64,000 nucleotides of DNA, from assembly GCF_000224335.1 (NCBI RefSeq), contig NZ_AFXZ01000002.1, forward strand, positions 186,001 through 250,000, written 5' to 3'. This DNA is from Bizionia argentinensis JUB59 (GTDB lineage: Bacteria; Bacteroidota; Bacteroidia; Flavobacteriales; Flavobacteriaceae). The position numbers were made by a program, and so were the translations under genes. How positions within the stretch are numbered: the stretch's first letter is position 1; each line of letters begins with the position of its first letter. Below are positions 43,656-53,694 of the stretch, piece after piece. A model generated the notes under the pieces. It was not told the DNA's origin. It saw only the letters and a program-made list of their open reading frames with translations, and did no database searches.

Positions 43656-46487
43656 TTACATAGGATTACCGAAAATATCCAATTCTACTACAGGTTTGCC
43701 TAATTTCTTAACTTCTCCCCATTGTGACGCTTTATCGCCAACAATTACATAAATCATATCTGGCTCCTGTAAATAGCTATTGATGATGGTTTTATAATCT
43801 TCTAAAGTCATCGCTATTAATTCAGCTTGATTTTGTTCTATAAAATCATTAGAATAGCCATATTTACTAATGTTACGAAGGATACCTAATTTGGCTCCCA
43901 AACTTTCGTAAGCACGAGTACTTGCTTTTAATAATTTATTTTTGGTTAACGCTACGTCTTCTTCTGTAAAGTCATCAGCATAGTTGCTTACCATGTCTTT
44001 AATAATCTCTAAAGATTTCAAGGTTGCATTGGCACGAACACTAGAACTTACGGTAAACGGTGAAACTTCTAGACTATTTCCTATACTAGAATAAGCACCA
44101 TAGGTATAACCTTTTTCAATACGTAAGGTTTGGAATAAACGACCACTAGAACCACCACCTAAAATTTCGTTGGCAAAATATAAATTTTCAGCCTCTTCAT
44201 TTTTTGCTGATAAAGCCAATTTACCAATGTTAAAAACTGATTGTTTAGAATCAGGAACATCAATAAAGTAAACGGTATTCTTTTTAACTTCTAAAGGTAA
44301 TTTAAATTCAGGAAGTTGCGGTGCTTCTCCTTTCCATGCATTTAAGTTTTCTAGAACGCCTAAAGTTTGAGATTTAGACATAGCACCTGCTATATGGAAA
44401 TTAGCGTTTTTAGGAACTAAATTCGTGTAATACGCTTTTAAATCGGCCATACTTATATCCTTAACTGTTTCCAGTGTACCACTTCCAGGAATGGCAAAAG
44501 GATGGTTTTGCCCATATAACAATCGGCTGTAAGCAATGCTTGCAATAGCGTTTGGGTTGGATTCACGGTCCTTTAAACCCGTTTCCAAGCCTTGCTTAAG
44601 TCTAGCAAATTCTGATTCATCCCAACGAGGTTCTAAAATGATTTCTTTAACCAATGCTATGGTTTCCTCAAAGTTTTTAGCCAAACATGAGCCTGAAATG
44701 TGAAAATCTTCATTTGTAGAATACATATAAATACTAGCACCTAATAAACCAATAGCTTCCTCTAATTCTGCAGGTGTTTTATTTGCGGTACCTTCCATCA
44801 TTAAATCACTTAAAAAGTTGGCAACGCCTGCTTTATTTGTAGGATCCAATAATTGTCCACCAGGAATAGTAATATCGAACTGAACTAAAGGTGTTTCGTT
44901 ATTTTCAATACCATATATGCTTAATCCATTTTCTAAATTACCGGTCCATATTGTTGGCATTTTAAATTTAGGTAACTCCCCAAAAGCAGGTTCGCTTCTA
45001 TCATATTTACTAACCGTTTTTTCGTAATCTGCTTCTTCACCTTGCCCTACTTCTTCACTGGCTACGTTTTGTTTAACTTCTTCGATCCAAACAGTAGCCT
45101 CTTTTGCGTTTTCAACCGCTAAATCTAATTGACCCTTTGGAACAACGCTCGTCATAACATAGTTTTTATTCTTAATGTATTGGTTATAAACACGCATAAC
45201 ATCATCGGCAGTTACCGCTTCTGTCAGTTTTGCAGTTTTGGTAATATAACTCGGATCACCACCAAATTCATTATCCTGTCCCAATTGGAAAGCCTTGCTT
45301 AAAACTGTACTAACTCCTTGATATAAGCCAGTTTCTAATTCAGCTTTTATTCGCTTTAAATCGCGATCATTAACGCCATTTTCTTCAAAACGTGTTAATC
45401 CAGAATCGATAGCTTTCTTAACCAAATCTAAATCGATTTGTGCATTTGCTCGCACTCGAAATTTAAACTCACCAGTTAATTCACTATTAGATTGGTAAGT
45501 TCCAATATTAGGCGCTAATTTTTGCTCTTCAACAACCACTTGATATAATGGTGCGTTTTTACTACCACTTAATAGTTGTCCTAATATTTGAAGTGCATAC
45601 GAATCTTTATGGTATTCTTCAACGGACGGAAAAACCATGCGTAATTCTGGAAGTTTAGCAAAATTATCTTCAAAATATAAAGATTTTGTTTCGGTTAATG
45701 TTACTGGTTGTGGTTGTAAAGCTTCTACTTTAGGGCCACTAGGAATTTCTCCAAACCATTTTTTTACTAAAGATTTAGTTTCATCAAAATCTATATCACC
45801 AGCAATAACTAATGTGGCATTGCTTGCGCCATAGAACTGATTGTAAAACTCCTTAACATCTTCAATAGTTGCAGCTTGTAAATCTGGTAATGATCCTATA
45901 ACCGTCCAGTTATATGGATGTCCTTCAGGATAAAGATTAGAACGAATAATTTCATCGGTATAACCATACGCGGCGTTATCTACACGTTGACGTTTTTCGT
46001 TTTTAACCACTTGTTTTTCACGCTCTAAAGCCGATTCTGTTACGGTATTAATCATATAGCCAAAACGGTCTGAATCAATCCATAAAATTTTCTCGAAAGC
46101 ATCTTTTGGAACCACCTCATAATATACGGTATAATCGTTGGATGTTCCTCCATTACGGCTTCCACCCCATTCTGGAATCATTTTTCTATTGGCGCCAACA
46201 GGCACATTTTCAGAATCGTTAAAACTCATATGCTCGAAGAAATGAGCGAATCCTGTTTTTCCTGGTTTTTCACGATTGGACCCAACATGCATAATAGTTG
46301 CTACGGCAACAATAGGATCACTGGTATCTTGGTGCAAAATGACTTCGAGTCCATTATCTAAAGTGAATTTTTCGTAATCGATAGCAAAATCGTTTTCTAA
46401 AATTTGCGCTTGGTCTTTGGGTTTATCTTCACAAGACATACATAGAAGGAGAATAGCTAATAAGGTATAAATTTTTGGTTGCATCAT
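43656..46487 (-). CDS. M16 family zinc metallopeptidase, two-domain lipoprotein
   Basis: A 943-aa insulinase-like protease. The lipobox LLCMSC (Cys19) suggests a lipid anchor. The N-terminal active half has the inverted zinc motif HFFEH (His82, Glu85, His86) with the distal acidic ligand in EREKQVVKNEKR (about 155-166). The C-terminal half (about 510-940) repeats the fold, with GVANFLSDLMMEGT at the HxxEH position, so it is inactive; RLFQTLRIEKGYTYGAYS is the usual R/Y pair. Such proteins degrade peptides in the periplasm. Confidence 0.92.
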   Translation of the reverse strand: MMQPKIYTLLAILLLCMSCEDKPKDQAQILENDFAIDYEKFTLDNGLEVILHQDTSDPIVAVATIMHVGSNREKPGKTGFAHFFEHMSFNDSENVPVGANRKMIPEWGGSRNGGTSNDYTVYYEVVPKDAFEKILWIDSDRFGYMINTVTESALEREKQVVKNEKRQRVDNAAYGYTDEIIRSNLYPEGHPYNWTVIGSLPDLQAATIEDVKEFYNQFYGASNATLVIAGDIDFDETKSLVKKWFGEIPSGPKVEALQPQPVTLTETKSLYFEDNFAKLPELRMVFPSVEEYHKDSYALQILGQLLSGSKNAPLYQVVVEEQKLAPNIGTYQSNSELTGEFKFRVRANAQIDLDLVKKAIDSGLTRFEENGVNDRDLKRIKAELETGLYQGVSTVLSKAFQLGQDNEFGGDPSYITKTAKLTEAVTADDVMRVYNQYIKNKNYVMTSVVPKGQLDLAVENAKEATVWIEEVKQNVASEEVGQGEEADYEKTVSKYDRSEPAFGELPKFKMPTIWTGNLENGLSIYGIENNETPLVQFDITIPGGQLLDPTNKAGVANFLSDLMMEGTANKTPAELEEAIGLLGASIYMYSTNEDFHISGSCLAKNFEETIALVKEIILEPRWDESEFARLKQGLETGLKDRESNPNAIASIAYSRLLYGQNHPFAIPGSGTLETVKDISMADLKAYYTNLVPKNANFHIAGAMSKSQTLGVLENLNAWKGEAPQLPEFKLPLEVKKNTVYFIDVPDSKQSVFNIGKLALSAKNEEAENLYFANEILGGGSSGRLFQTLRIEKGYTYGAYSSIGNSLEVSPFTVSSSVRANATLKSLEIIKDMVSNYADDFTEEDVALTKNKLLKASTRAYESLGAKLGILRNISKYGYSNDFIEQNQAELIAMTLEDYKTIINSYLQEPDMIYVIVGDKASQWGEVKKLGKPVVELDIFGNPM

Positions 46488-46601
46488 GTTTTAGTTTAGA
46501 GTTTAAATATAATCAAACTCAACAAACACCAAAACTATTTAATAGATTATATAAATTATGCCTACTTATAGCTTTAAAGTAAAACTACTAAATCAAAGCA
46601 T

Positions 46602-47957
46602 TTAATTAACAATAATTCTCTGAACAACTGATTTATTCAAAGAAGCCACTTTAACGAAATAAGCACCTGAACTTAAGGATGTAATATCCAAAGTATTTAA
46701 ACCAGACTTGGCAACATGATGTTTTACCAATTGCGCATTCACATTAAAAATAGTTACAATATCATTTGCCTTTAAATTTTTAATATTCAAAAAATCGTGT
46801 ATTGGATTTGGGTATAGTTCCAAAGAAATAGTTTCTCTTGCAGTAATAGCATCAATAGTCAAAAATCTTGAGCAATCTTCTTCATTTGAAACGAAATTTG
46901 ATTCTTCATCAATATTCCAATCGGATAAAAAGGACGCATTTACATTATCAACAAAAATACAAGTTAAATTAAGATTCCCTTCCGTGTTAAAATTAGCCAC
47001 ATTATCGTTTGAGTTATTCCGAATATCCATGGACTGAAGGCTGTTGTTTTGCAATAATATATACCTCAAGTTAATGCTCATAGACACATCAATGTGATCA
47101 ATTTTGTTATTAGAGGCGTTTAGCAAAAATAAATCTGGTGCGTTAAATAATTCTAATTCAGTAATATTATTATTATCACACATCAAGCGTTTAACATCTG
47201 GATTAAAAATTAAGTCCAGTTGATTGAGTTCATTATTGCTAACATTTATATAAGAAATATCAGCGCAATGGCTAAATGAAATAGTACTTAAATTATTGTT
47301 AGATATAGATAAGGTTTGTAACTCGAAATTATTTGAAATATTTAACGCACTTAAGTGATTATCATCTAAAAAAAGAGTTTCTAATACGTAATTGTTACTT
47401 ACATCTAAACTTGTTAAATTATTGGAATAACACCATAAAACTTCTAATGCTAGGTTCTGGGTGAGATTTAAGGTAGAAAGGTTATTCAAGTTAGATGATA
47501 ACAACTCTAGCTCAAACAAATGCTCGACGTTCAATGAATGTAATAAATTATTACTAACATAAATCTCTACTAAATCTAAATTTTGAGAAATATCCAATGT
47601 TTCTAAACTATTATTCTCAATATCTAGAATTCTCAATGCTATATTTTTAGATAAATCTAAATGAGAAATATTATTATTGTAAACATATAGGTTTTTAAGA
47701 TTTGAAAAAGCCTCAATACCCGTTAAATCATGAATGCTTTTATTGTATATATTTAAGGTCGTAACAATTTCTGCATCGCTATTTAAAATATCACCAGTCA
47801 GGCCATTGGTGTCAATTCCCTGATTTATTAACGCAATTTCAAAATTATCATCAGAGATGGTTGTGGTATTTTGAGAATAAATGATTCCGCTAAATAACAC
47901 CACAAAATAAAAAAATATAATGCGTAAAAGTTGTAAAAAGGAAATTGTTAATGTCAA
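46602..47957 (-). CDS. Leucine-rich-repeat protein with T9SS C-terminal sorting domain
   Basis: A 451-aa secreted protein. After a signal-anchor stretch, residues about 60-330 hold a run of 21-residue leucine-rich repeats (pattern L..L..SNN.L..L.LS.N). Residues about 375-451 form a type A sorting domain (LELYPNPIHDFLNIKN...LDITSLSSGAYFVKV...QRIIVN), which routes the protein through the type IX system. It is likely cell-surface or released. Partners are unknown. The start is MTLTISFLQLLRIIFFYFVVLF. Confidence 0.88.
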   Translation of the reverse strand: MTLTISFLQLLRIIFFYFVVLFSGIIYSQNTTTISDDNFEIALINQGIDTNGLTGDILNSDAEIVTTLNIYNKSIHDLTGIEAFSNLKNLYVYNNNISHLDLSKNIALRILDIENNSLETLDISQNLDLVEIYVSNNLLHSLNVEHLFELELLSSNLNNLSTLNLTQNLALEVLWCYSNNLTSLDVSNNYVLETLFLDDNHLSALNISNNFELQTLSISNNNLSTISFSHCADISYINVSNNELNQLDLIFNPDVKRLMCDNNNITELELFNAPDLFLLNASNNKIDHIDVSMSINLRYILLQNNSLQSMDIRNNSNDNVANFNTEGNLNLTCIFVDNVNASFLSDWNIDEESNFVSNEEDCSRFLTIDAITARETISLELYPNPIHDFLNIKNLKANDIVTIFNVNAQLVKHHVAKSGLNTLDITSLSSGAYFVKVASLNKSVVQRIIVN

Positions 47958-48132
47958 AATCTTATCATTTTAAGACAATTTATTATTAAATGTATTATTT
48001 AACTAAAAGGGTAACTATTATAATCGATGTGCTAATCATTATAATCGGTAATCTACTTGTGAGTTGCATTTTAAGCGATAATTACGGCCGATAATTTATT
48101 GTTAAAAGCAGAGAAGATCCTTTTAGTAATTG

Positions 48133-48140
48133 TATTTTTG
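48133..48140 (+). promoter_or_regulatory. -7 motif TATTTTTG for the DUF3817/MscS pair
   Basis: TATTTTTG followed by CAC fits TAnnTTTG, 22 bp before ATG 48163. Confidence 0.55.
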
Positions 48141-48162
48141 CACTTAATTTAAGAATTGAATT

Positions 48163-48447
48163 ATGTTACAATTATTTCGCCTTATTGCATTTTTAGAAGG
48201 GATTAGTTACATCCTGTTATTGTTTATTGCCTCGCCCATAAAAGCATTTACTGGAGACGCTCAATATGTTAAAATGTTAGGAATGCCTCATGGGATTCTG
48301 TTTATAGCTTATGTTGTTTTGGCAATTGTAATAAGTAAAAGAATGCAATGGAGCAACGGCACTCTAGCCAAAGTTTTATTAGCTTCTATTCTACCTTTTG
48401 GAACATTTTATGTAGAATATAAATACTTGAAACAGAACCCGTCTTAA
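48163..48447 (+). CDS. DUF3817 domain-containing membrane protein
   Basis: A 94-aa protein with three membrane helices and the DUF3817 pattern LFRLIAFLEGISYILLLFIASPIKAF...GMPHGILFIAYVVLA...ILPFGTFYVEYKYLK. Its TAA overlaps the ATG of the channel gene by one base, so translation is coupled. Function unknown. Confidence 0.85.
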   Translation: MLQLFRLIAFLEGISYILLLFIASPIKAFTGDAQYVKMLGMPHGILFIAYVVLAIVISKRMQWSNGTLAKVLLASILPFGTFYVEYKYLKQNPS

Positions 48448-49697
48448 TGATAGATTTACAATATTTTGTTTATGACTACTGTTTAGATGCGGGTTTATCT
48501 GAATCGCTTGCAAAGTTTATAAATATGCTTGGCTTGTTAATGGCTTTGCTTTTCGTTATAGTTATTACTGATTTTATATCACGAAAAGTATTATTGAATA
48601 TTTTCAATCGATTTGCATCAAGATCTAAAACAAATTTTGACGATTTATTAGTTTCACACAAAGCACCAAAAAATTTAGCACATATAGTGCCTTTAGTCTT
48701 TACTCTAAAATTATTTCCACTTGTATTTGTTGATTATCCAGGCTTTGAGAGTGGTGTTTTTATTCTTCTTAAAGTTTACGGAACTGTACTATTGATCTGG
48801 ATCATAAGAAGTGTTCTAAAAACTTTTGAATCCTATTTTAAAACACTTCCTAAATTAAAAGATAAACCTATTGATAGCTACATACAAGTTGGTATGCTCT
48901 TTATATGGGTTATTGGAATAGCATCAATTTTAGCCGTTGTTATTAATTTATCTTTCGGAAAATTCTTTGGTACTCTTGGAGCTGCTTCTGCTGTTTTATT
49001 ATTAATATTTAAAGACACTATATTGGGTTTTGTAGCTAGCATTCAAGTGGCTATAAACGATTCTGTGCGCATTGGCGACTGGATTACCATGACAAAATAT
49101 GGTGCAGATGGTGATGTTATTGAAATAAACCTGTCCACTGTTAAAGTGCAGAATTTCGATAAAACCATTACACATATTCCTACTTACGCATTAAATTCAG
49201 ATTCCTTTACAAACTGGCGTGGTATGGCGGCTTCGGGTGGAAGACGCATTAAACGTGCTATTCTTATCAAATCTTCAAGTATTCATTATTTAATGGATGA
49301 TCAAATTGAAAAACTGAAAAACATTGAGCTTATCAGTAGTTATTTAGAACAGAGACAAAGAGATATTTCAAATTATAATACGTCCAATAATATTGATAAA
49401 ACCACTCTTATAAATGGTCGAAATTTGACTAATCTTGGTGTATTTCGTAAATATTTGCAAACCTATATTGAAAAACATTCAGCCATCAACAAAGACATGA
49501 CAATTATGGTTCGTCAATTAGCACCAACAGCACAAGGTATACCTCTAGAAATTTATGCCTTTAGTAGTGATAAACGCTGGGTTAATTACGAATATATAAT
49601 CTCTGATATCTTTGATCATTCTTTAGCTGCTGTTCCTTATTTTGATTTAGAAATCTTCGAATTACCTACCCAAATTGGAAGTTTAAACACCGACTAA
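48447..49697 (+). CDS. Mechanosensitive ion channel family protein (MscS-like)
   Basis: A 416-aa protein with several membrane helices (about 18-45, 70-90, 100-120, 150-175), a pore segment GKFFGTLGAASAVLLLIFKDTILGFVASIQVAIND (about 172-206) and the beta domain RIGDWITMTKYGADGDVIEINLSTVKVQNFDKTITHIPTYAL. It belongs to the YbdG-like branch with an insertion in the C-terminal domain, judging from length and the GADGDVIEI loop. A second MscS gene is at 20224. Confidence 0.88.
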   Translation: MIDLQYFVYDYCLDAGLSESLAKFINMLGLLMALLFVIVITDFISRKVLLNIFNRFASRSKTNFDDLLVSHKAPKNLAHIVPLVFTLKLFPLVFVDYPGFESGVFILLKVYGTVLLIWIIRSVLKTFESYFKTLPKLKDKPIDSYIQVGMLFIWVIGIASILAVVINLSFGKFFGTLGAASAVLLLIFKDTILGFVASIQVAINDSVRIGDWITMTKYGADGDVIEINLSTVKVQNFDKTITHIPTYALNSDSFTNWRGMAASGGRRIKRAILIKSSSIHYLMDDQIEKLKNIELISSYLEQRQRDISNYNTSNNIDKTTLINGRNLTNLGVFRKYLQTYIEKHSAINKDMTIMVRQLAPTAQGIPLEIYAFSSDKRWVNYEYIISDIFDHSLAAVPYFDLEIFELPTQIGSLNTD

Positions 49698-49785
49698 TTA
49701 TGTTAAATTTATGTAAAAATAACAATTGAAACGTCTATAAGCGATAGTGCATCGTAACTATACTAAACTAAAACTTACTATAATT

Positions 49786-50622
49786 ATGATTAAAAAAATT
49801 TCAATTCTTGTTTTTACAAGTGTCGTAGTCATGTCATGTGTTTCTAAAAAGAAATATGTTGCTCTTGAGCAAGAAAATGGTCAAATAACAAGTGAACTTC
49901 AGAAAACGCGTGTTGCTAAAGAAGATTTAGAAAATAAATTCGCAGAAATTCAAGCGCGAATAGACACGTATAACACCAAGCTTAATGAGCTAACAGAAGA
50001 TAATGACGCTAAATTTGTTGCCGTTGGTGATGATATGCTAATTTCTAATGATACTAGAAAAAAGATGAATGAAACGCTTAAAAGTGTTGATCCTTCAGCT
50101 TTAGCTAAAGCAGAAACTTTAAAAGATTCCATGAATTTAGCCATTGGTTACAATTTACGTAAATCTATGGGTTCAAGTAGCTTTAGTGAAGACGATGATA
50201 TTTCTATTAACATTGATGAAACGGTGGTTATGATTTCTATTTCAGATAAGTTATTATTTAATACCGCTAGTTATAGAGTTAATAGTAAAGCTAATAATAT
50301 TTTACAAAAATTAGCTGATGTTATTAATTCAGAGCCGAGTATTGAAGTTATGGTAGAAGGCCATACAGATGCTAGAAGTATTAATACAGGTGCTGTAAAA
50401 GATAATTGGGACTTGAGTGTTTTACGTGCAACGTCGGTTGTTAGAAAACTACAAAAAGACTATAAAGTTGCTCCTGAAAAATTAATTGCTTCTGGTAGAA
50501 GTTTTTATTTACCAGTAGCGGATAATGATTCTGCAGACAATCGTTCTAAAAACAGACGCACGCGCATCATCATTTTACCAAACATCAACAAGTTTTTTGC
50601 CTTAATGGGATCAGACAAATAA
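49786..50622 (+). CDS. OmpA family lipoprotein
   Basis: Starts MIKKISILVFTSVVVMSC (lipobox Cys18; about 278 aa). A coiled coil follows (about 25-75). The OmpA-like peptidoglycan-binding domain (about 150-265) has VMISISDKLLFNTASYRVNSKANNIL, VEGHTDARS and the NRRTRIIIL end. It would tether the outer membrane to the wall. A clear terminator follows at 50659. Confidence 0.9.
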   Translation: MIKKISILVFTSVVVMSCVSKKKYVALEQENGQITSELQKTRVAKEDLENKFAEIQARIDTYNTKLNELTEDNDAKFVAVGDDMLISNDTRKKMNETLKSVDPSALAKAETLKDSMNLAIGYNLRKSMGSSSFSEDDDISINIDETVVMISISDKLLFNTASYRVNSKANNILQKLADVINSEPSIEVMVEGHTDARSINTGAVKDNWDLSVLRATSVVRKLQKDYKVAPEKLIASGRSFYLPVADNDSADNRSKNRRTRIIILPNINKFFALMGSDK

Positions 50623-50658
50623 ATATTAAATTCATATATATATGAATTAGTCAAATTT

Positions 50659-50686
50659 AAAGGACTGCCAGATGGCGGTCCTTTTT
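50659..50686 (+). terminator. Intrinsic terminator after the OmpA gene
   Basis: AAAGGACTGCC-AGAT-GGCGGTCCTTT with one T-G pair, followed by a T-run. Confidence 0.8.
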
Positions 50687-50737
50687 ATTTTGTTACTTTG
50701 CTCCAATTAATACAGTACTTTTAAAACATTAATTAAA

Positions 50738-51181
50738 ATGATTAGAGCCTACATCAACCAGGACAGATTACAAGTAATGGATCTGTTAAAACAAAACACG
50801 CCAAAACACTTTGACATTTCCGAAGAAAGTGCTTTTGAAAACTATTGGGATTCTGAAATAGAGGATTATTTCGTTTCTTTAGAAGATTCTAAAATAATTG
50901 GTGCCGGTGGAATAAACTACTTTCTAGAAGAAAAAATGGCCAAAATATCTTGGGATATTATAGATCCACAAGCTCAAGGAAAAGGCATTGGAAAAGAATT
51001 AACCCAATTTAGAATTAATCATTTAAATAAAAATCCAAATGTTCATATAATAACAGTCCGAACGAGTCAACTTGTCTATACATTTTATGAAAAAATGGGA
51101 TTCAAGCTAGTAAAAGTTAAACCTAATTTTTGGGCAAAAAATTTCCATCTTTATCAAATGGAAATGACAAACAAAAAGTAA
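50738..51181 (+). CDS. GNAT family N-acetyltransferase
   Basis: A 147-aa acetyltransferase of normal length. The acetyl-CoA-binding motif A is DPQAQGKGIGKELTQF (about 79-94), and motif B is YTFYEKMGFKLVKV (about 120-133). The acceptor is unknown. Its TAA overlaps the next ATG by one base. Confidence 0.85.
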   Translation: MIRAYINQDRLQVMDLLKQNTPKHFDISEESAFENYWDSEIEDYFVSLEDSKIIGAGGINYFLEEKMAKISWDIIDPQAQGKGIGKELTQFRINHLNKNPNVHIITVRTSQLVYTFYEKMGFKLVKVKPNFWAKNFHLYQMEMTNKK

Positions 51182-51993
51182 TGCAATCTGAATCAGAAAA
51201 CATACAACGCCAATACCAAGGCTATAAACAAACACCCAATTTATGGGCAGGCGATGCTGTGTTTGGAATTTCGCAATTCTTATTAGTCGAAAAATACAAA
51301 GAAACTTTTAAAAGAACCTTGCCTGATAATCTGCGTTTGGGTAAACGTGTAGAGCAATTTGTTTATAATGAATTGGAACACGGTAAATCGATTTCAATTT
51401 TAGTCGAAAACATTCAGATACAAGATCAGAAGCAAACTATTGGGGAAATGGATGCTATTTTCACCTATCAAGATAAACCCATTCATCTAGAAATCGTTTA
51501 TAAATTTTATGTATATGATGAATCTATTGGGACTTCAGAATTAGATCATTTTATTGGCCCTAACCGAAAAGATAGTTTAGTGGAAAAGTTAACCAAGCTT
51601 ACAATCAAACAGCTTCCACTGCTCTACAAACATCAAACGGAAACTTTGCTGCATGATTTAAAATTAGATGTAAAAACCATTGCGCAAAAAGTCTGCTTTA
51701 AGGCGCAGTTATTTTTGCCTTATAATAAAAACGTTGATTTAAAGGTAGTCAACCAAAAATGTGTGGTTGGTTATTATTTAAAAGCAGAAGATTTACTTAA
51801 TTTTAAAACTTCTAGTTTTTATTTCCCATCCAAACCAAATTGGTTACAACAACCTCACGATGCGGTAACTTGGAAAGATTACGCATCATCACATGGCGAT
51901 TTTACCCAAATACATAACGAAAAACATGCCGCTTGTTGTTGGATAAAACGTCCCGATAATTCTATAGATAAATACTTTATTGTTTGGTGGTAA
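51181..51993 (+). CDS. DUF1853 family protein
   Basis: Starts MQSESENIQRQYQGYKQTPNLW (about 270 aa), coupled to the GNAT gene by a TAATG overlap. Family pattern: LGKRVEQFVYNELEH, AIFTYQDKPIHLEIVYKFYVYD (about 97-118) and ELDHFIGPNRKDSLVEKLTKL (about 121-141). The E-x-[VK] strand in a helix-strand fold resembles PD-(D/E)XK nucleases, but I know no proven function. Confidence 0.83.
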   Translation: MQSESENIQRQYQGYKQTPNLWAGDAVFGISQFLLVEKYKETFKRTLPDNLRLGKRVEQFVYNELEHGKSISILVENIQIQDQKQTIGEMDAIFTYQDKPIHLEIVYKFYVYDESIGTSELDHFIGPNRKDSLVEKLTKLTIKQLPLLYKHQTETLLHDLKLDVKTIAQKVCFKAQLFLPYNKNVDLKVVNQKCVVGYYLKAEDLLNFKTSSFYFPSKPNWLQQPHDAVTWKDYASSHGDFTQIHNEKHAACCWIKRPDNSIDKYFIVWW

Positions 51994-51998
51994 ACTCG

Positions 51999-53555
51999 TT
52001 ATTCTGCTTCTCTGCCATGCACTTCCAAAAATACTTCATCAAAATTACTACGTAAATAAGCGCGTAATTTTTTACGATAATCATCTTTCAGCCATTCAAC
52101 AAAATTAAATGTACTCTTACTAATACATTTTGTGTAGCGGTGAATACGGTAATCAATATCATCACCCAGTTTTTTAGCTAAATCTAAAGCATCCCATAAA
52201 TCCTCGCTATTTTCTACACATATTTTAGCGTGATGTTCAATGGAGCGCTCTAAAACTACTTTAGACGATTCGCCTGCTGTTACAGCAGCTATATATGTTT
52301 TCTTGATATTGAAATAAACATCTTCCGAATTTGCAAATGACTCACGCAAATCGTCAGGCATTTCATAACGGAAATTTTCTTCAATTTCTTCATCGGCTAA
52401 AATACCATCTAAATAGAAGTTTGGTGATCTAAAAATACGATGCCAATCTAAATCTGCTCCCCAAGGACCAAAACGATGTAAATTGTTTCCTAAATCTAAA
52501 ACGGTAAACGTACTTTTATTCTTCAGAATACGAGACCCTCTACCAATCATTTGGTAGTATAAAGTTAATGATTTGGTAGCACGGTTTAAAACAATTGATT
52601 CCACTGTTGGTTCATCAAAACCAGTTGTTAAAATACTAACAGACGTTAAAATAGCATCTGGCGTTTCTTTAAACCATTTTAATATTTTTTTTCGCTCCTT
52701 TTTGGTATTAGTATTATCCAAGTGAGCTACTGGATAACCAGCCATTCTAAAGGTGTCATAAACGTGCAAAGACGTGTTAATACCATTGTTAAAAATCAAG
52801 GTCTTTTTGCCTTTACAACGTTCTTCATAAGCTTGAAGTAATTTGGAAAGCATATCATTATTGGTGTATAAATCTTCAGAAGATTTTACGGTGTAATCAC
52901 CATTGGCACCAACAATTAAAGATGTTAATCCTACATTGTATGAATACACTTCCGCTTTTGCTAAAAACTCATTATTTATAAGCGACTCGATACTTTCACC
53001 CACGATTAATTCATCGTAATTGTCCTTCATTGGTAATTTAATGTTGGAACTTAATGGTGTTGCAGTCACGCCTAAAATAAACGCTTTTTCAAAAAACTTA
53101 AAAAGTTTGGTGAAAGAGTTATAGTGCGCTTCGTCAATAATGACTAAACCGATATCAGAAATATCTAGTTTATCTTCATTTAAACGGTTATTTAAGGTTT
53201 CAACCATGGCAACAAAGCAACTATACTGCGCTTGATCGTCCAAATTAGCCTTACTATTAACGACTTTATTCTCTACACCAAATTCGGTAAGCATACCAGA
53301 AGTTTGTCGGCATAACTCAATACGGTGAGTCATAACCAACACTTTCTTTTTATGGTGTTTTAAATACTGTCTTACAATTTCGGAGAAAATAACGGTCTTA
53401 CCACCACCTGTTGGCAATTGATACAACAAATGATAGTCTTCTGGGGCTTCTTCAAAACTTTTAAAAATTTTGTTAATTGCTCCCTTTTGGTAACTATAAA
53501 GATTTTTACCTTCTTTTCTATCCTCTAATTCTGATAATGAAATACTCGTGCTCAT
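51999..53555 (-). CDS. Superfamily II DEAD/DEAH helicase (RadD/SSL2-like)
   Basis: Starts MSTSISLSELEDRKEG (about 518 aa); a -7 motif at 53572 lies inside the longer frame. Motif I LPTGGGKTVIF, Ia THRIEL, II DEAHYNSF, III TATP, IV ILTSVSILTTGFDEPTVESIVLNR, VI YYQMIGRGSRI. The C-terminal region (about 390-518) is not recognised. Proteins of this class remodel DNA or RNA; RadD acts in recombination. No methylase or nuclease adjoins, so a restriction role is unlikely. Confidence 0.87.
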   Translation of the reverse strand: MSTSISLSELEDRKEGKNLYSYQKGAINKIFKSFEEAPEDYHLLYQLPTGGGKTVIFSEIVRQYLKHHKKKVLVMTHRIELCRQTSGMLTEFGVENKVVNSKANLDDQAQYSCFVAMVETLNNRLNEDKLDISDIGLVIIDEAHYNSFTKLFKFFEKAFILGVTATPLSSNIKLPMKDNYDELIVGESIESLINNEFLAKAEVYSYNVGLTSLIVGANGDYTVKSSEDLYTNNDMLSKLLQAYEERCKGKKTLIFNNGINTSLHVYDTFRMAGYPVAHLDNTNTKKERKKILKWFKETPDAILTSVSILTTGFDEPTVESIVLNRATKSLTLYYQMIGRGSRILKNKSTFTVLDLGNNLHRFGPWGADLDWHRIFRSPNFYLDGILADEEIEENFRYEMPDDLRESFANSEDVYFNIKKTYIAAVTAGESSKVVLERSIEHHAKICVENSEDLWDALDLAKKLGDDIDYRIHRYTKCISKSTFNFVEWLKDDYRKKLRAYLRSNFDEVFLEVHGREAE

Positions 53556-53571
53556 AGGTTTTTGCAATGTG

Positions 53572-53579
53572 CAAAAATA
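53572..53579 (-). promoter_or_regulatory. -7 motif TATTTTTG for the SF2 helicase gene
   Basis: Minus-strand TATTTTTG with GCAC after it, 17 bp before ATG 53555. Confidence 0.6.
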
Positions 53580-53694
53580 CGTACTTTTCAAGGTTTATCA
53601 AGAACTTTTTTAAAATAATTATCGATACTTTTTAAACAATGTCGGTTTTAAACTTAATTTTGTTCCTTAATAGCAATTTTATATTTTTAAAAGC

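Noticed and set aside
51999-53555. SF2 helicase as part of a restriction or defence system
   Set aside because: No methylase, nuclease or other defence gene adjoins; neighbours are a DUF1853 protein and a pseudouridine synthase.
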